Shown piece by piece: positions 1 through 6,202 of a stretch of 13,573 bases of DNA; position 1 is the stretch's first letter; every line of letters begins with the position of its first letter. The DNA lies in contig JAOZRP010000026.1 in the NCBI GenBank assembly GCA_029940125.1, forward strand, positions 1 through 13,573. Reading direction: 5' to 3'. Below the pieces are notes generated by a model that saw only the letters and a program-made list of their open reading frames with translations, had not been told where the DNA came from and searched no databases. A program made the position numbers and the translations under genes. The DNA comes from a bacterium (lineage in GTDB: Bacteria; Desulfobacterota; Anaeroferrophillalia; Anaeroferrophillales; Anaeroferrophillaceae).

Positions 1-70
1 GAAAGGCTGTCACTCTTTTCAGTACCCCCTTGAGGGGTAAAAAAAACAAGAAATTATCGGGGATACTTAA

Positions 71-110
71 GGATGTTCGGGCATGGCTCATAGCGGTTTT
101 GGCCGCTGGA
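71..110 (+). repeat. Interspersed repeat, copy 1 of 2 (CATAGCG-TTTTGGCCGC element)
   Basis: This segment matches 9903-9941 in the same orientation, with about 33 of 40 positions identical and one single-base gap by hand alignment. The best-conserved part is CATAGCG(G)TTTTGGCCGC. The core can fold as AGCGG-TTTTGG-CCGCT. In both places it lies near a copy of the second repeat family (236-324 and about 9800-9855), so the two may travel as parts of one intergenic element. Its function is unknown. Confidence 0.5.
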
Positions 111-235
111 AAAACAGGCAATCGAGCGCCAAAAGCGCTGAAAACTGCACCGGTCAACAGCATGCAAGAACCTAACCGGACAGTACTGTGGTACAATACG
201 TTTGGGTTGCGGGACGTACCCCCGCATTAACTTTC

Positions 236-324
236 AGCTTAACAAGTTGTCTTTTCAATGTTTTACTGAAAATTGACTATTGATCGCTGAAAGCGTTCAA
301 CGGGAAATGAACATTTACGAATGA
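236..324 (+). repeat. 89-bp interspersed repeat, copy A
   Basis: This aligns without gaps to 11512-11600 on the same strand, 89 bp each, with about 71 of 89 positions identical by hand alignment. The unit starts AGCTTAACAAG, contains GATCGCTGAA near its middle, and ends in a hairpin-like module (300-321) followed by TGA. The hairpin here is degenerate: stem halves 300-308 and 313-321 pair only in part. A shorter, inverted partial match lies near 9800-9855. It sits in the spacer downstream of the YjbQ gene. No open reading frame, transposase or target duplication is visible. Confidence 0.65.
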
Positions 325-359
325 GCGTTAAGGAAGGTCATTCGATGATTGCCCCCGGA

Positions 360-776
360 CTACTCGCCAATGATTTTTACCAGCACCCGCTTCCGGCGCC
401 GACCGTCAAACTCCCCGTAAAATATCTGTTCCCAGGGACCAAAGTCCAGTTTTCCGTCTGTTACGGCCACCACCACTTCCCGGCCCATAATCTGCCGCTT
501 CAAGTGGCCGTCGGCATTGTCCTCATAGCCGTTGTGCCGGTACTGCGACAGCGGCTCATGGGGAGCCAGCTTCTCCAGCCAGACGTCAAAATCGTGATGC
601 AGGCCTGATTCGTCATCGTTGATGAACACCGACGCGGTGATGTGCATGGCATTAACCAGAACCAAACCCTCGCAAATGCCGCTGTCCCGCAGACATTCTT
701 CAACCTGCGGGGTAATGTTGACAAACGCCCGCCTGGTGGGAGTATTAAACCATAATTCTTTGCGATAGCTTTTCAT
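360..776 (-). CDS. yjbQ: YjbQ/UPF0047 family protein (secondary thiamine-phosphate synthase family)
   Basis: This 138-residue protein belongs to the UPF0047/YjbQ family (TIGR00149). Family members are small beta-rich proteins annotated as secondary thiamine-phosphate synthase because some show weak activity of that kind; the cellular role is not settled. Sequence marks are the HIT stretch, HHDFDVWLEKLAP, YRHN, the EDNADGHLKRQIMG block holding conserved His and Lys, and a C-terminal EFDGRRRKRVLVKI strand. Length is typical. The open frame extends to 836, but the start at 776 (MKSYRKEL) fits the family and has GAGGAGG seven bases upstream. It is divergent from the outer-membrane gene at 1044, with a 267-bp spacer between. 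No terminator is obvious downstream. Confidence 0.88.
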   Translation of the reverse strand: MKSYRKELWFNTPTRRAFVNITPQVEECLRDSGICEGLVLVNAMHITASVFINDDESGLHHDFDVWLEKLAPHEPLSQYRHNGYEDNADGHLKRQIMGREVVVAVTDGKLDFGPWEQIFYGEFDGRRRKRVLVKIIGE

Positions 777-812
777 GCCCCTTCCTCCTCTTACAATAAA
801 AATCGCCCCCTG

Positions 813-839
813 AAGATGAAACTCATGCCCTTTCATCTT
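813..839. repeat. Inverted repeat in the YjbQ leader
   Basis: AAGATGAAA at 813-821 and TTTCATCTT at 831-839 form a perfect 9-bp inverted repeat with a 9-base loop. It lies 37-63 bases upstream of the YjbQ start codon. It is AT-rich and has no T-run on either side that would mark a terminator. It could be an operator or leader hairpin, or chance. Confidence 0.3.
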
Positions 840-943
840 TCACCTGCCACAACCAGAACATTTTCTCATCGCTTTCAAGCGGAAATCAACTATTTTCTTC
901 AACCCACAAACAAAATATTCGACTTCTTCAATGAACTATTCCC

Positions 944-971
944 TTGACACAAAGCTGCAAACAATGATAGA
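944..971 (+). promoter_or_regulatory. Probable sigma-70-type promoter of the outer-membrane protein gene
   Basis: A perfect TTGACA at 944-949 is followed, after 16 bases, by GATAGA at 966-971. This would start transcription near 978 and give a leader of about 65 bases to the ATG at 1044. The -35 box is strong and the -10 is mediocre; a second AT-rich -10-like TATTAT lies at 984-989. Confidence 0.45.
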
Positions 972-1043
972 AAAGTGAAAAGATATTATTCGTATACTTT
1001 TAATATTATTTTTATCCACAAAACCCAACGGAAAGGAAAGCAG

Positions 1044-1811
1044 ATGAGAAAGGTTAAAATCATCCTTATAGCGATCTTGGCGGTTAGCTTTTTGACCGCA
1101 CTGCCCATGTTTGCCGCAGATTTTAAGACCTCTTTGGGCCTGGGCGTTGGCATGGTGCCCGATTACGAAGGTTCAGACGACTATGAAGCGGTCGTCATTC
1201 CCTTTGCCAAGGTCTTATGGGAAAGCGGCCGCTACGTGCTGCTGGACGGCAACTCGCTGCGCATCAATATTCTTTCCGACGAGTGGCAGTTTGGCCCGAT
1301 CCTGCAGTACCGCCGGGAACGGGACAATGTCGACAACGACCGGGTCGACAACATGGATGACATTGACGCCGCGGTTGAAGCCGGAGCCTTTCTGGCCTAC
1401 AAGAGCGGCCCGTGGCTGCTGGGCATTGACGCCGTCACCGATGTTTCCAACGAACACGACGGTTATCTGATCACCCTGCGGGGAGCCTATACCGCCAAAC
1501 TGTCACAATATGCGTCTTTAACCCCGTTCATTTCCACCACCTACGCCGACGACGACTACATGGAAACCTATTTTCAAGTGGATGCTGACAACGTCGGCTC
1601 CAGCGGCCTGGAATATCATGACGCCGAGGCATGTTTCAAGGATGTCAGGATGGGTCTGACCGCCGACTATGACATTACCGACCAGGCGATCATCAGGATT
1701 ACGGGCGTCTATACCAAGCTCCTTGACGATGCCAAGGACAGTCCCATCGTTGACGACGAAGGCGACGACAACCAGATGTATTTAGGCCTGCTTTGCATTT
1801 TTCACTTTTAG
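1044..1811 (+). CDS. MipA/OmpV-type outer-membrane beta-barrel protein
   Basis: This 255-residue protein has a Sec signal peptide (MRKVK, a hydrophobic core, then ALPMFA before the mature start near ADFKT). The mature part begins with a GLGVGMVPDYEGSDDYEAVVIP-like block, characteristic of the MipA/OmpV family, and continues as alternating amphipathic strands with acidic Asp-rich loops. It ends ...LCIFHF; a terminal Phe after alternating hydrophobics is the usual barrel-assembly signal. MipA was described as a scaffold for murein synthesis, while OmpV relatives are porin-like; which applies cannot be told. The open frame runs up to 975, but 1044 gives a proper signal peptide and has GGAAAGGAAAG just upstream. 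It is alone in its unit, with its own promoter and a shared terminator at 1983-2018. Confidence 0.75.
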   Translation: MRKVKIILIAILAVSFLTALPMFAADFKTSLGLGVGMVPDYEGSDDYEAVVIPFAKVLWESGRYVLLDGNSLRINILSDEWQFGPILQYRRERDNVDNDRVDNMDDIDAAVEAGAFLAYKSGPWLLGIDAVTDVSNEHDGYLITLRGAYTAKLSQYASLTPFISTTYADDDYMETYFQVDADNVGSSGLEYHDAEACFKDVRMGLTADYDITDQAIIRITGVYTKLLDDAKDSPIVDDEGDDNQMYLGLLCIFHF

Positions 1812-1942
1812 GCCTCAGGATTAAAAGGAATACTCTCTGAGCCGCAGCGGTTTGTGACCAGAAGCAGGCGGCAATCATTGCCCTCGCAGCAGTCGACCGC
1901 TAAAAGTTGACAACTCAATGCCGGTTCCCGATACCCACCACC

Positions 1943-1972
1943 CCCACCCGCCTGACTATCCAGGCGGGTGGG
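1943..1972. repeat. GC-rich hairpin between the barrel gene and the tRNA
   Basis: CCCACCCGCCTG (1943-1954) and CAGGCGGGTGGG (1961-1972) form a perfect 12-bp stem with a 6-base ACTATC loop. No T-run follows on either strand, and a true terminator lies just beyond. It may be a REP-like extragenic palindrome or a transcript-end stabiliser. Confidence 0.5.
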
Positions 1973-1982
1973 TTGAAAACAA

Positions 1983-2018
1983 AAAAGGCTTGCCCCATGA
2001 CACTTGGGCAAGCCTTTT
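1983..2018. terminator. Bidirectional intrinsic terminator shared by the barrel gene and tRNA-Arg
   Basis: A perfect 13-bp stem (AAAAGGCTTGCCC at 1983-1995, GGGCAAGCCTTTT at 2006-2018) encloses a 10-base loop. A T-rich tract follows on the plus strand (TTTTATTTTATT) and T-runs follow on the minus strand. It begins 8 bases after the tRNA 3' end and lies 171 bases after the barrel gene stop, so it can end both convergent transcripts. Confidence 0.85.
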
Positions 2019-2025
2019 ATTTTAT

Positions 2026-2102
<77 letters not shown>

Positions 2103-2124
2103 ACGCACGCGAGGGAAGAACTCT

Positions 2125-2152
2125 GTTATCATACCTGGACCGGTTTTGACAA
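2125..2152 (-). promoter_or_regulatory. Probable promoter of tRNA-Arg
   Basis: On the minus strand, TTGTCA (2152-2147) is followed after 16 bases by GATAAC (2130-2125). This places the start of transcription a short distance upstream of the mature 5' end at 2102. A TATGAT overlapping the -10 region is a competing choice. Confidence 0.45.
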
Positions 2153-2262
2153 GCCCATATTGCAAAAAGTGGCAGCGAGAAGGAAAATTTTTCCCAACGG
2201 GAAACAACAAAACAACTGGAGGACAAAACTTGCCTACGGAAGAGGCGAAAACAAATAAGCAG

Positions 2263-2291
2263 TTGAGAAAAAGGCGGCAAAGTTCTATAGT
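2263..2291 (+). promoter_or_regulatory. Sigma-70-type promoter of the M48 protease gene
   Basis: TTGAGA (2263-2268) and TATAGT (2286-2291) are separated by exactly 17 bases, each one or two changes from consensus. Transcription would start near 2298, leaving a leader of about 40 bases to the ATG at 2339. Confidence 0.6.
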
Positions 2292-2338
2292 CGCATCCTG
2301 TTTCCAAACCAAAAACCATCATACCAAGGTCGGCCAAC

Positions 2339-3586
2339 ATGAACATCTACGGCGTCATCATCCTGGCAACTCTGCTGATTAATTTCAGCCTGCAACTGAC
2401 TGCCGATCTGCTGAACCTCAGAGCGGTACGGGATAAAATACCAGCCGAATTCCAGGATTGCTTTGAACCGGAACGCTACCAGAAATCCCAACAATATCTG
2501 CGGGTCACCACCCGCTTCGGCTTGATCACTTCATCTATTTCTCTGGCCGTCACCCTGATTTTCTGGTTTGCCGGCGGGTTCAACCACCTGGACATCCTGG
2601 TTCGGGGCTGGCACCTGGGAGAAATCCCGACCGGCCTGCTCTATATCGGTCTGCTCTTGCTGCTGCGGATGATGCTCTTTCTGCCTTTTGATCTTTACGA
2701 CACCTTCGTGATTGAAAATCGCTTCGGCTTCAACAAAACCACCATTACCACCTTCATTGCCGACCGAATCAAGGGAATCGTTTTAAGCGTCCTGATCGGC
2801 GCCCCCCTGCTGGCCGCCATTCTCCTGTTTCTGCAGAAAACCGGATCGCTGGCCTGGCTTTACTGCTGGGGCATCGCCACCGTGGCCATCCTGGCCATCC
2901 AGTTTATTGCTCCCACCTGGATCATGCCGCTGTTCAACAAATTCACCCCGCTGGCGGAAGGCCCGCTGAAGGAAGCCATCCTCAGCTATGCCAAATCGGT
3001 CAGGTTTCCGCTGGAAAACGTTTTTGTTATTGACGGTTCACGCCGTTCCAGCAAGGCCAATGCTTTTTTCACCGGTTTCGGCAAGCACCGGCGCATCGCG
3101 CTCTTTGACACCCTGATTGAACAGCATGACACCGAGGAACTGCTGGCCATCCTGGCCCACGAAATCGGCCACTACCGCAGGAAGCATGTGTTGAAAAACC
3201 TGCTGCTGGCCATTGCCCATCTGGGATTCATGTTCTACCTGCTGAATCTCTTTATCGGCCAGCCGCAGCTGTTTGCCGCTTTCTTCGTCGAACAACCGTC
3301 GATTTACGTGGGGCTGATCCTGTTCAGCATGCTTTACGCCCCGGTGGAGTTTCTGCTGGCCATCATCCTCCACCATCTTTCCAGAAAGCACGAGTTTGAA
3401 GCGGACGCCTATGCCAGCCGGACGACCGGCAGGCCGGAAGAGCTGATCAAGGCGTTGAAGAAACTGGCCGCCAACAACCTGAGCAACCTCACCCCCCATC
3501 CCCTGTATGTCATGCTCCACTATTCACACCCCCCGCTGGAACAGCGAATCGCGGCCCTGGAAGGCACCGGAGCGAAAAAAGGCTAG
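2339..3586 (+). CDS. M48 (Ste24/CAAX prenyl protease 1-like) membrane zinc metalloprotease
   Basis: This 415-residue protein has the layout of the Ste24 branch of family M48: several N-terminal membrane segments (about residues 3-20, 61-80, 98-117, 145-165, 173-193), then a catalytic part with the HEIGH zinc motif at 274-278. The third zinc ligand is Glu352 in EFEAD, followed by ADAYASR. Two more hydrophobic segments (about 285-305 and 322-345) lie between the two zinc motifs, as in Ste24. Eukaryotic members trim CAAX-prenylated proteins; bacterial ones act on unknown membrane substrates and probably serve quality control. Length matches the family. AAGG nine bases upstream is a modest ribosome site. 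It is transcribed alone and ends 3 bp before the stop of the gene on the opposite strand. Confidence 0.9.
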   Translation: MNIYGVIILATLLINFSLQLTADLLNLRAVRDKIPAEFQDCFEPERYQKSQQYLRVTTRFGLITSSISLAVTLIFWFAGGFNHLDILVRGWHLGEIPTGLLYIGLLLLLRMMLFLPFDLYDTFVIENRFGFNKTTITTFIADRIKGIVLSVLIGAPLLAAILLFLQKTGSLAWLYCWGIATVAILAIQFIAPTWIMPLFNKFTPLAEGPLKEAILSYAKSVRFPLENVFVIDGSRRSSKANAFFTGFGKHRRIALFDTLIEQHDTEELLAILAHEIGHYRRKHVLKNLLLAIAHLGFMFYLLNLFIGQPQLFAAFFVEQPSIYVGLILFSMLYAPVEFLLAIILHHLSRKHEFEADAYASRTTGRPEELIKALKKLAANNLSNLTPHPLYVMLHYSHPPLEQRIAALEGTGAKKG

Positions 3587-3589
3587 CGG

Positions 3590-4240
3590 TCAGGAAGAAG
3601 AAAGCAGTTCAGGCAGGAATTCGCGGATCAGGGAACAGGATTTTTCAACCACCCATCCATGGTTGGACAACCATTGCACATGCCCGGCGGCTCCAACCAG
3701 GTTGCTGACCGCAAACAAGGCTGACGCTTGAACATTAAATTCCCGGCAGGCAGCGGCAAAGGCAAAACATTCCATCTGCTCGGCCACCGCCCGGTAATGG
3801 CGGCCAAGCCGAACCGCCAGCGCGTCATCGGCGGTGATGACGGCCGGGCTCAGGCAGGGGCCATGATAAACCCGCTCCCGGGGCCAGAAGCCGGGGTCCA
3901 AAGGAAATTCCTGCGGCATGCTCTCGGGGAAATATCCCCGGCCTTCAGCAGCCAGGCCATCAGCCAAGCGCGCGGATGACGGGGAAAAAAGGATACCGGG
4001 TCGATAATCCACCGTGGTTTGAGGATAGATGCCACAGGTGCCGGTCAACAGCGCCCGGGCAAAGGGGAATTGTGCATAGATGCGGGAAAAGGCCAGCAAA
4101 AAACTGCTGCCGCCAATGCCCAGGGCCGCCAGCAGCAAGGGCTTTGAACGATGCTGGAAGAGATTTTCTCCCCGCCGCTCAAAGTCGTCATCAAGCAGCG
4201 GCTTCAACTCGGCGGGAACGGCGGCACAAATCAGAATCAT
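3590..4240 (-). CDS. mqnB: Futalosine hydrolase-like nucleoside phosphorylase-family protein
   Basis: This 216-residue protein shows the PNP/UDP-phosphorylase superfamily fold marks: MILICAAVPAEL at the N-terminus, ALGIGG (about 39-44), a TGTCG stretch (67-71), the ribose-binding EQME segment (154-157) and AVSNLVG (177-183). The SN-x-VG form, where phosphorylases usually have an SD, resembles futalosine hydrolase, which removes the base from futalosine in the alternative menaquinone pathway. Cys follows QME where family members usually have Gly, so another nucleosidase specificity is possible. It lies 27 bases downstream of the GGDEF-like gene on the same strand and is probably cotranscribed. 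Its Shine-Dalgarno is weak. No other menaquinone gene is in the window. Confidence 0.65.
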   Translation of the reverse strand: MILICAAVPAELKPLLDDDFERRGENLFQHRSKPLLLAALGIGGSSFLLAFSRIYAQFPFARALLTGTCGIYPQTTVDYRPGILFSPSSARLADGLAAEGRGYFPESMPQEFPLDPGFWPRERVYHGPCLSPAVITADDALAVRLGRHYRAVAEQMECFAFAAACREFNVQASALFAVSNLVGAAGHVQWLSNHGWVVEKSCSLIREFLPELLSSS

Positions 4241-4267
4241 TTCTTTTTGCCCATCATCGCCAAACGA

Positions 4268-5176
4268 TCACTTGTCGATGAAGATTCCACCGTCAATTTC
4301 ATGTGCCTGCTGCAAAGCCCCATAGGCCCGGGTAAAAAAGGCATCTGGCGTTTCTCCGCTGCGGGCAATGGCCCCACCCACCGCAGCGGCAAGAGCCGTG
4401 TTCGCATTTTCCACCGTAATCCGCGAGGCGTGCACCAGCATCTTCTCAGCCACCCTTACACTGCCCTCTTCACTGGCGTTGGCCAGCATCAGCCAGAAAG
4501 TGGCATGATCGTAGCCGCCGACAAAATCGGCCCGGCGGACGATGGACTGCAGGCTTTCATAAATCGCCCGCAAGGTTGAGTTCCAAACCTCAAGGCCAAG
4601 GGAATCAATCACCGCCTGACAATTTTCTATTTCCAGGAAGAGCAGGGTAAAAGGAATATTGTAGCGGGCCAGCAAGGCCAGCTGCTGGGGCATGATGAAA
4701 GAGAGTTCGTACTGGCTGGGAATGCCGCTCAGCTGATCCCAACCCGAAAGCTGTTCACCATCAACCACATCCTCCACTCCGGACCAGGAAAAAATCCCCA
4801 CCAGCAGCGGCTCAGACTCCGACCCGCCGGACATCCCCGGAGCGGGAACCGGAAAGAACAGGATGTCCACCGGCACCTGCTCCCCGGCGGCGTTGATCAT
4901 TTGACACTGGCGGCCAACATGCTGCACCTCGGAAAACACCTCGGGGGGATCAGCCTGAGTCAGAGCTTCCAAGGAATCGCCGCCCTGATCCAGAACTTTT
5001 TCCGCCACTTCGGACCATGGCCGGGATTTAACCTCCTGTTCATCCAGACCGGTCATCTGCTGCAATTGACGGTTCCATATTTCAACAGTCCCGCTGCCGG
5101 ACAAAACCACCAGGCCGCAAGGAACCAGGTTCGCTACCGCTTGTAAAAGCTGTTCATTATCCCATTGCATGTTCAT
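4268..5176 (-). CDS. PAS domain + catalytically degenerate GGDEF protein with retained I-site
   Basis: Counting from the chosen start, the protein has 302 residues. Residues about 8-130 look like a PAS sensor (LVPCGLVVLSGSGTVEIWNR, MTGLDEQEV). Residues about 147-298 keep a diguanylate cyclase framework: DQLSGIPSQ for DxLTGLPNR, LLFLEIENC for the metal-binding LxDIDxFK, and a C-terminal GALQQAHEIDGG for ALYxAKxxGG. The signature itself aligns as DHATF (223-227) instead of GGDEF, so it should not make c-di-GMP. The inhibitory I-site RxxD is kept as RRAD at 214-217, five residues before, as in active enzymes. It may bind c-di-GMP or act as a scaffold. The start at 5176 is preferred because GGAG lies five bases upstream; the frame extends to 5191 without a good ribosome site. 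It is 99 bases downstream of csrA. Confidence 0.75.
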   Translation of the reverse strand: MNMQWDNEQLLQAVANLVPCGLVVLSGSGTVEIWNRQLQQMTGLDEQEVKSRPWSEVAEKVLDQGGDSLEALTQADPPEVFSEVQHVGRQCQMINAAGEQVPVDILFFPVPAPGMSGGSESEPLLVGIFSWSGVEDVVDGEQLSGWDQLSGIPSQYELSFIMPQQLALLARYNIPFTLLFLEIENCQAVIDSLGLEVWNSTLRAIYESLQSIVRRADFVGGYDHATFWLMLANASEEGSVRVAEKMLVHASRITVENANTALAAAVGGAIARSGETPDAFFTRAYGALQQAHEIDGGIFIDK

Positions 5177-5182
5177 ACCCGC

Positions 5183-5241
5183 TCCATCCATAACGGCCTA
5201 AAAAGATTTGTTCTCCTGGCGACAAAACTATCTTTCCATCC
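5183..5241 (-). promoter_or_regulatory. Leader with five GGA motifs, candidate CsrA-binding region
   Basis: On the minus-strand transcript the spacer between csrA and the GGDEF-like gene has GGA at 5241-5239, 5237-5235, 5216-5214, 5189-5187 and 5185-5183. The last overlaps the Shine-Dalgarno sequence of the downstream gene. The two proximal GGAs lie in the loop of a possible short CCGT/GCGG hairpin. Several GGA motifs, one over the ribosome site, is the usual layout of CsrA-repressed messages, including GGDEF genes in E. coli. Binding here is inferred. Confidence 0.4.
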
Positions 5242-5275
5242 CCATTAAACAACCGGCCGCTCAATACAGCCCCCA

Positions 5276-5593
5276 TTAACTTCGCGGATCCTTCCGACGC
5301 TTGCCGGCCACCGCAACAACCGGCAAGCCATCACCAGAACCGGGAAGCCATCGTTTTTCTTGATGCCCGGCCACCTTGTCCACGCTCAAGTTGTTCAACA
5401 GGTTGAAATCACTGTTTGCCGCTTCCTGGTTGGTCTTGCTGATACGTTCGTAAACCTCGCCGCGCAGCAGCTTCACCTCTTTGGGCGCCTCCACACCCAG
5501 TTTAACCGTCCCGCCATCAATGGACAGGACGGTTATGACAATATCATCACCAATGTTAATGGACTCATTGCTTTTACGCGCTAATATCAACAA
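5276..5593 (-). CDS. csrA: Carbon storage/flagellin translation regulator CsrA, TTG start, long C-terminal tail
   Basis: CsrA is a small homodimeric RNA-binding protein that blocks translation by covering GGA motifs at ribosome sites; in flagellar clusters it represses flagellin synthesis and is titrated by FliW. The frame is open to 5653, but family alignment puts the start at a TTG at 5593: (M)LILARKSNESINIGDDI, with AAGGA eight bases upstream. Numbered from there, Arg6 and Arg44 (in LLRGEVYERI) fall at the family's conserved positions. The CsrA fold ends around residue 55-60 (ISKTNQEAANSDF). About 45 further residues follow, rich in Gly, Pro and basic residues, giving 105 in total against a usual 60-80. 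The gene follows fliW by 52 bases and precedes the GGDEF-like gene. Confidence 0.88.
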   Translation of the reverse strand: MLILARKSNESINIGDDIVITVLSIDGGTVKLGVEAPKEVKLLRGEVYERISKTNQEAANSDFNLLNNLSVDKVAGHQEKRWLPGSGDGLPVVAVAGKRRKDPRS

Positions 5594-5598
5594 AACCA

Positions 5599-5607
5599 AT
5601 ATCCTTG
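5599..5607 (-). promoter_or_regulatory. CsrA-type site over the csrA ribosome-binding site
   Basis: The csrA Shine-Dalgarno region reads CAAGGATAT on the minus strand, 8 of 9 matches to the core CARGGAUGU of the CsrA consensus. It lies directly before the TTG start at 5593. This suggests translational autorepression of csrA. Confidence 0.45.
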
Positions 5608-5645
5608 AAAAAAGCCGGCGGCGGCAAGCACCACGGTTCGGCTGC

Positions 5646-6164
5646 TCAGACACCGTTCATTTGCTTTTCCACGGTTGATTCAAGTTCTACCAAACCGGAA
5701 TAGGAGCACTGCTGATCAACAAACTGCATTGCCAGGTTGTTCTTTCGATTGACAATTAACGGGCCCTGCATGTTGAGCTGCATCCGCCGGTCGCCGGACC
5801 GCACGGCTACCAGAACGAATATCTGCACATCATCCTCGTTTTCTATCCCGATTTCATCCGCATCCTCGCGGGAAATTTCCAACAGGTAATCGGGATAAAT
5901 CAGATGAGGGTCAATCAATGGAAAAGCCAGTTCTTCTCGTTCCAGAGACTGAAGCCACACGAAGGGACCATGATCATGGTGATGGATGATAATATACTTG
6001 CTCAGATTTGTAAAGCCCAACAAACCGCCTTTGATTCTGATCATCTGTTCTTCAGCTACTTCTATTGTCCCAAAACGACTGGTGGAATACTGCAATGGAT
6101 CCTCCCCGGTGCCTCTCAAAACACCTTTTTCTTTGGCAGACAGTGGTACACTATCACTGCGCAT
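5646..6164 (-). CDS. fliW: Flagellar assembly factor FliW
   Basis: FliW is a cytoplasmic protein that binds both flagellin and CsrA. When flagellin is secreted, free FliW sequesters CsrA and relieves repression of flagellin translation. The 172-residue product has family marks: STSRFGTIEVAEEQMIRIKGGLLGF near residues 27-51, FVWLQSLEREELAFPLIDP, YLLEI and MQLNMQGPLIVN, plus the C-terminal QFVDQQCSYSG. About 26 N-terminal residues precede the usual start of the fold. The ATG at 6164 has GGAGGGG six bases upstream, which supports this longer form. It lies 38 bases after flgL and 52 bases before csrA, so FliW and CsrA are probably made from one message. Confidence 0.93.
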   Translation of the reverse strand: MRSDSVPLSAKEKGVLRGTGEDPLQYSTSRFGTIEVAEEQMIRIKGGLLGFTNLSKYIIIHHHDHGPFVWLQSLEREELAFPLIDPHLIYPDYLLEISREDADEIGIENEDDVQIFVLVAVRSGDRRMQLNMQGPLIVNRKNNLAMQFVDQQCSYSGLVELESTVEKQMNGV

Positions 6165-6202
6165 TGACCGCCCCTCCGGAAATACCGTTCAGCAAAGGAG
6201 CG

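Larger units (their letters stand above)
1..359. other. Gene-free stretch with interspersed repeats
   Basis: I see no convincing gene here. A 66-codon frame at 30-230 has no recognisable protein character or good ribosome site, and the frame at 321-608 is antisense to the YjbQ gene. The stretch holds a 40-bp element at 71-110 that recurs near 9903-9941, small hairpins at 91-106 and 127-141 with related stems (AGCGG...CCGCT and AGCGC...GCGCT), an exact 10-bp palindrome ACAGTACTGT at 180-189, and an 89-bp repeat at 236-324 that recurs at 11512-11600. It is the downstream flank of the YjbQ gene. I found no riboswitch or structured RNA that I could name. Confidence 0.5.

Noticed and set aside
180..189. 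Exact palindrome ACAGTACTGT, considered as a LexA-type or other operator.
   Set aside because: The SOS-box arms are in the wrong order (ACAG...CTGT), and there is no gene start beside it.
1..235. Possible riboswitch or small RNA upstream of 236, given several short hairpins.
   Set aside because: No known aptamer signature could be matched, and no downstream gene is on the plus strand within reach.
6175..6190. TCCGGAAATACCGTTC between flgL and fliW as a further copy of the hairpin family.
   Set aside because: The second arm does not pair, and the match overlaps the fliW ribosome site, so similarity may be chance.
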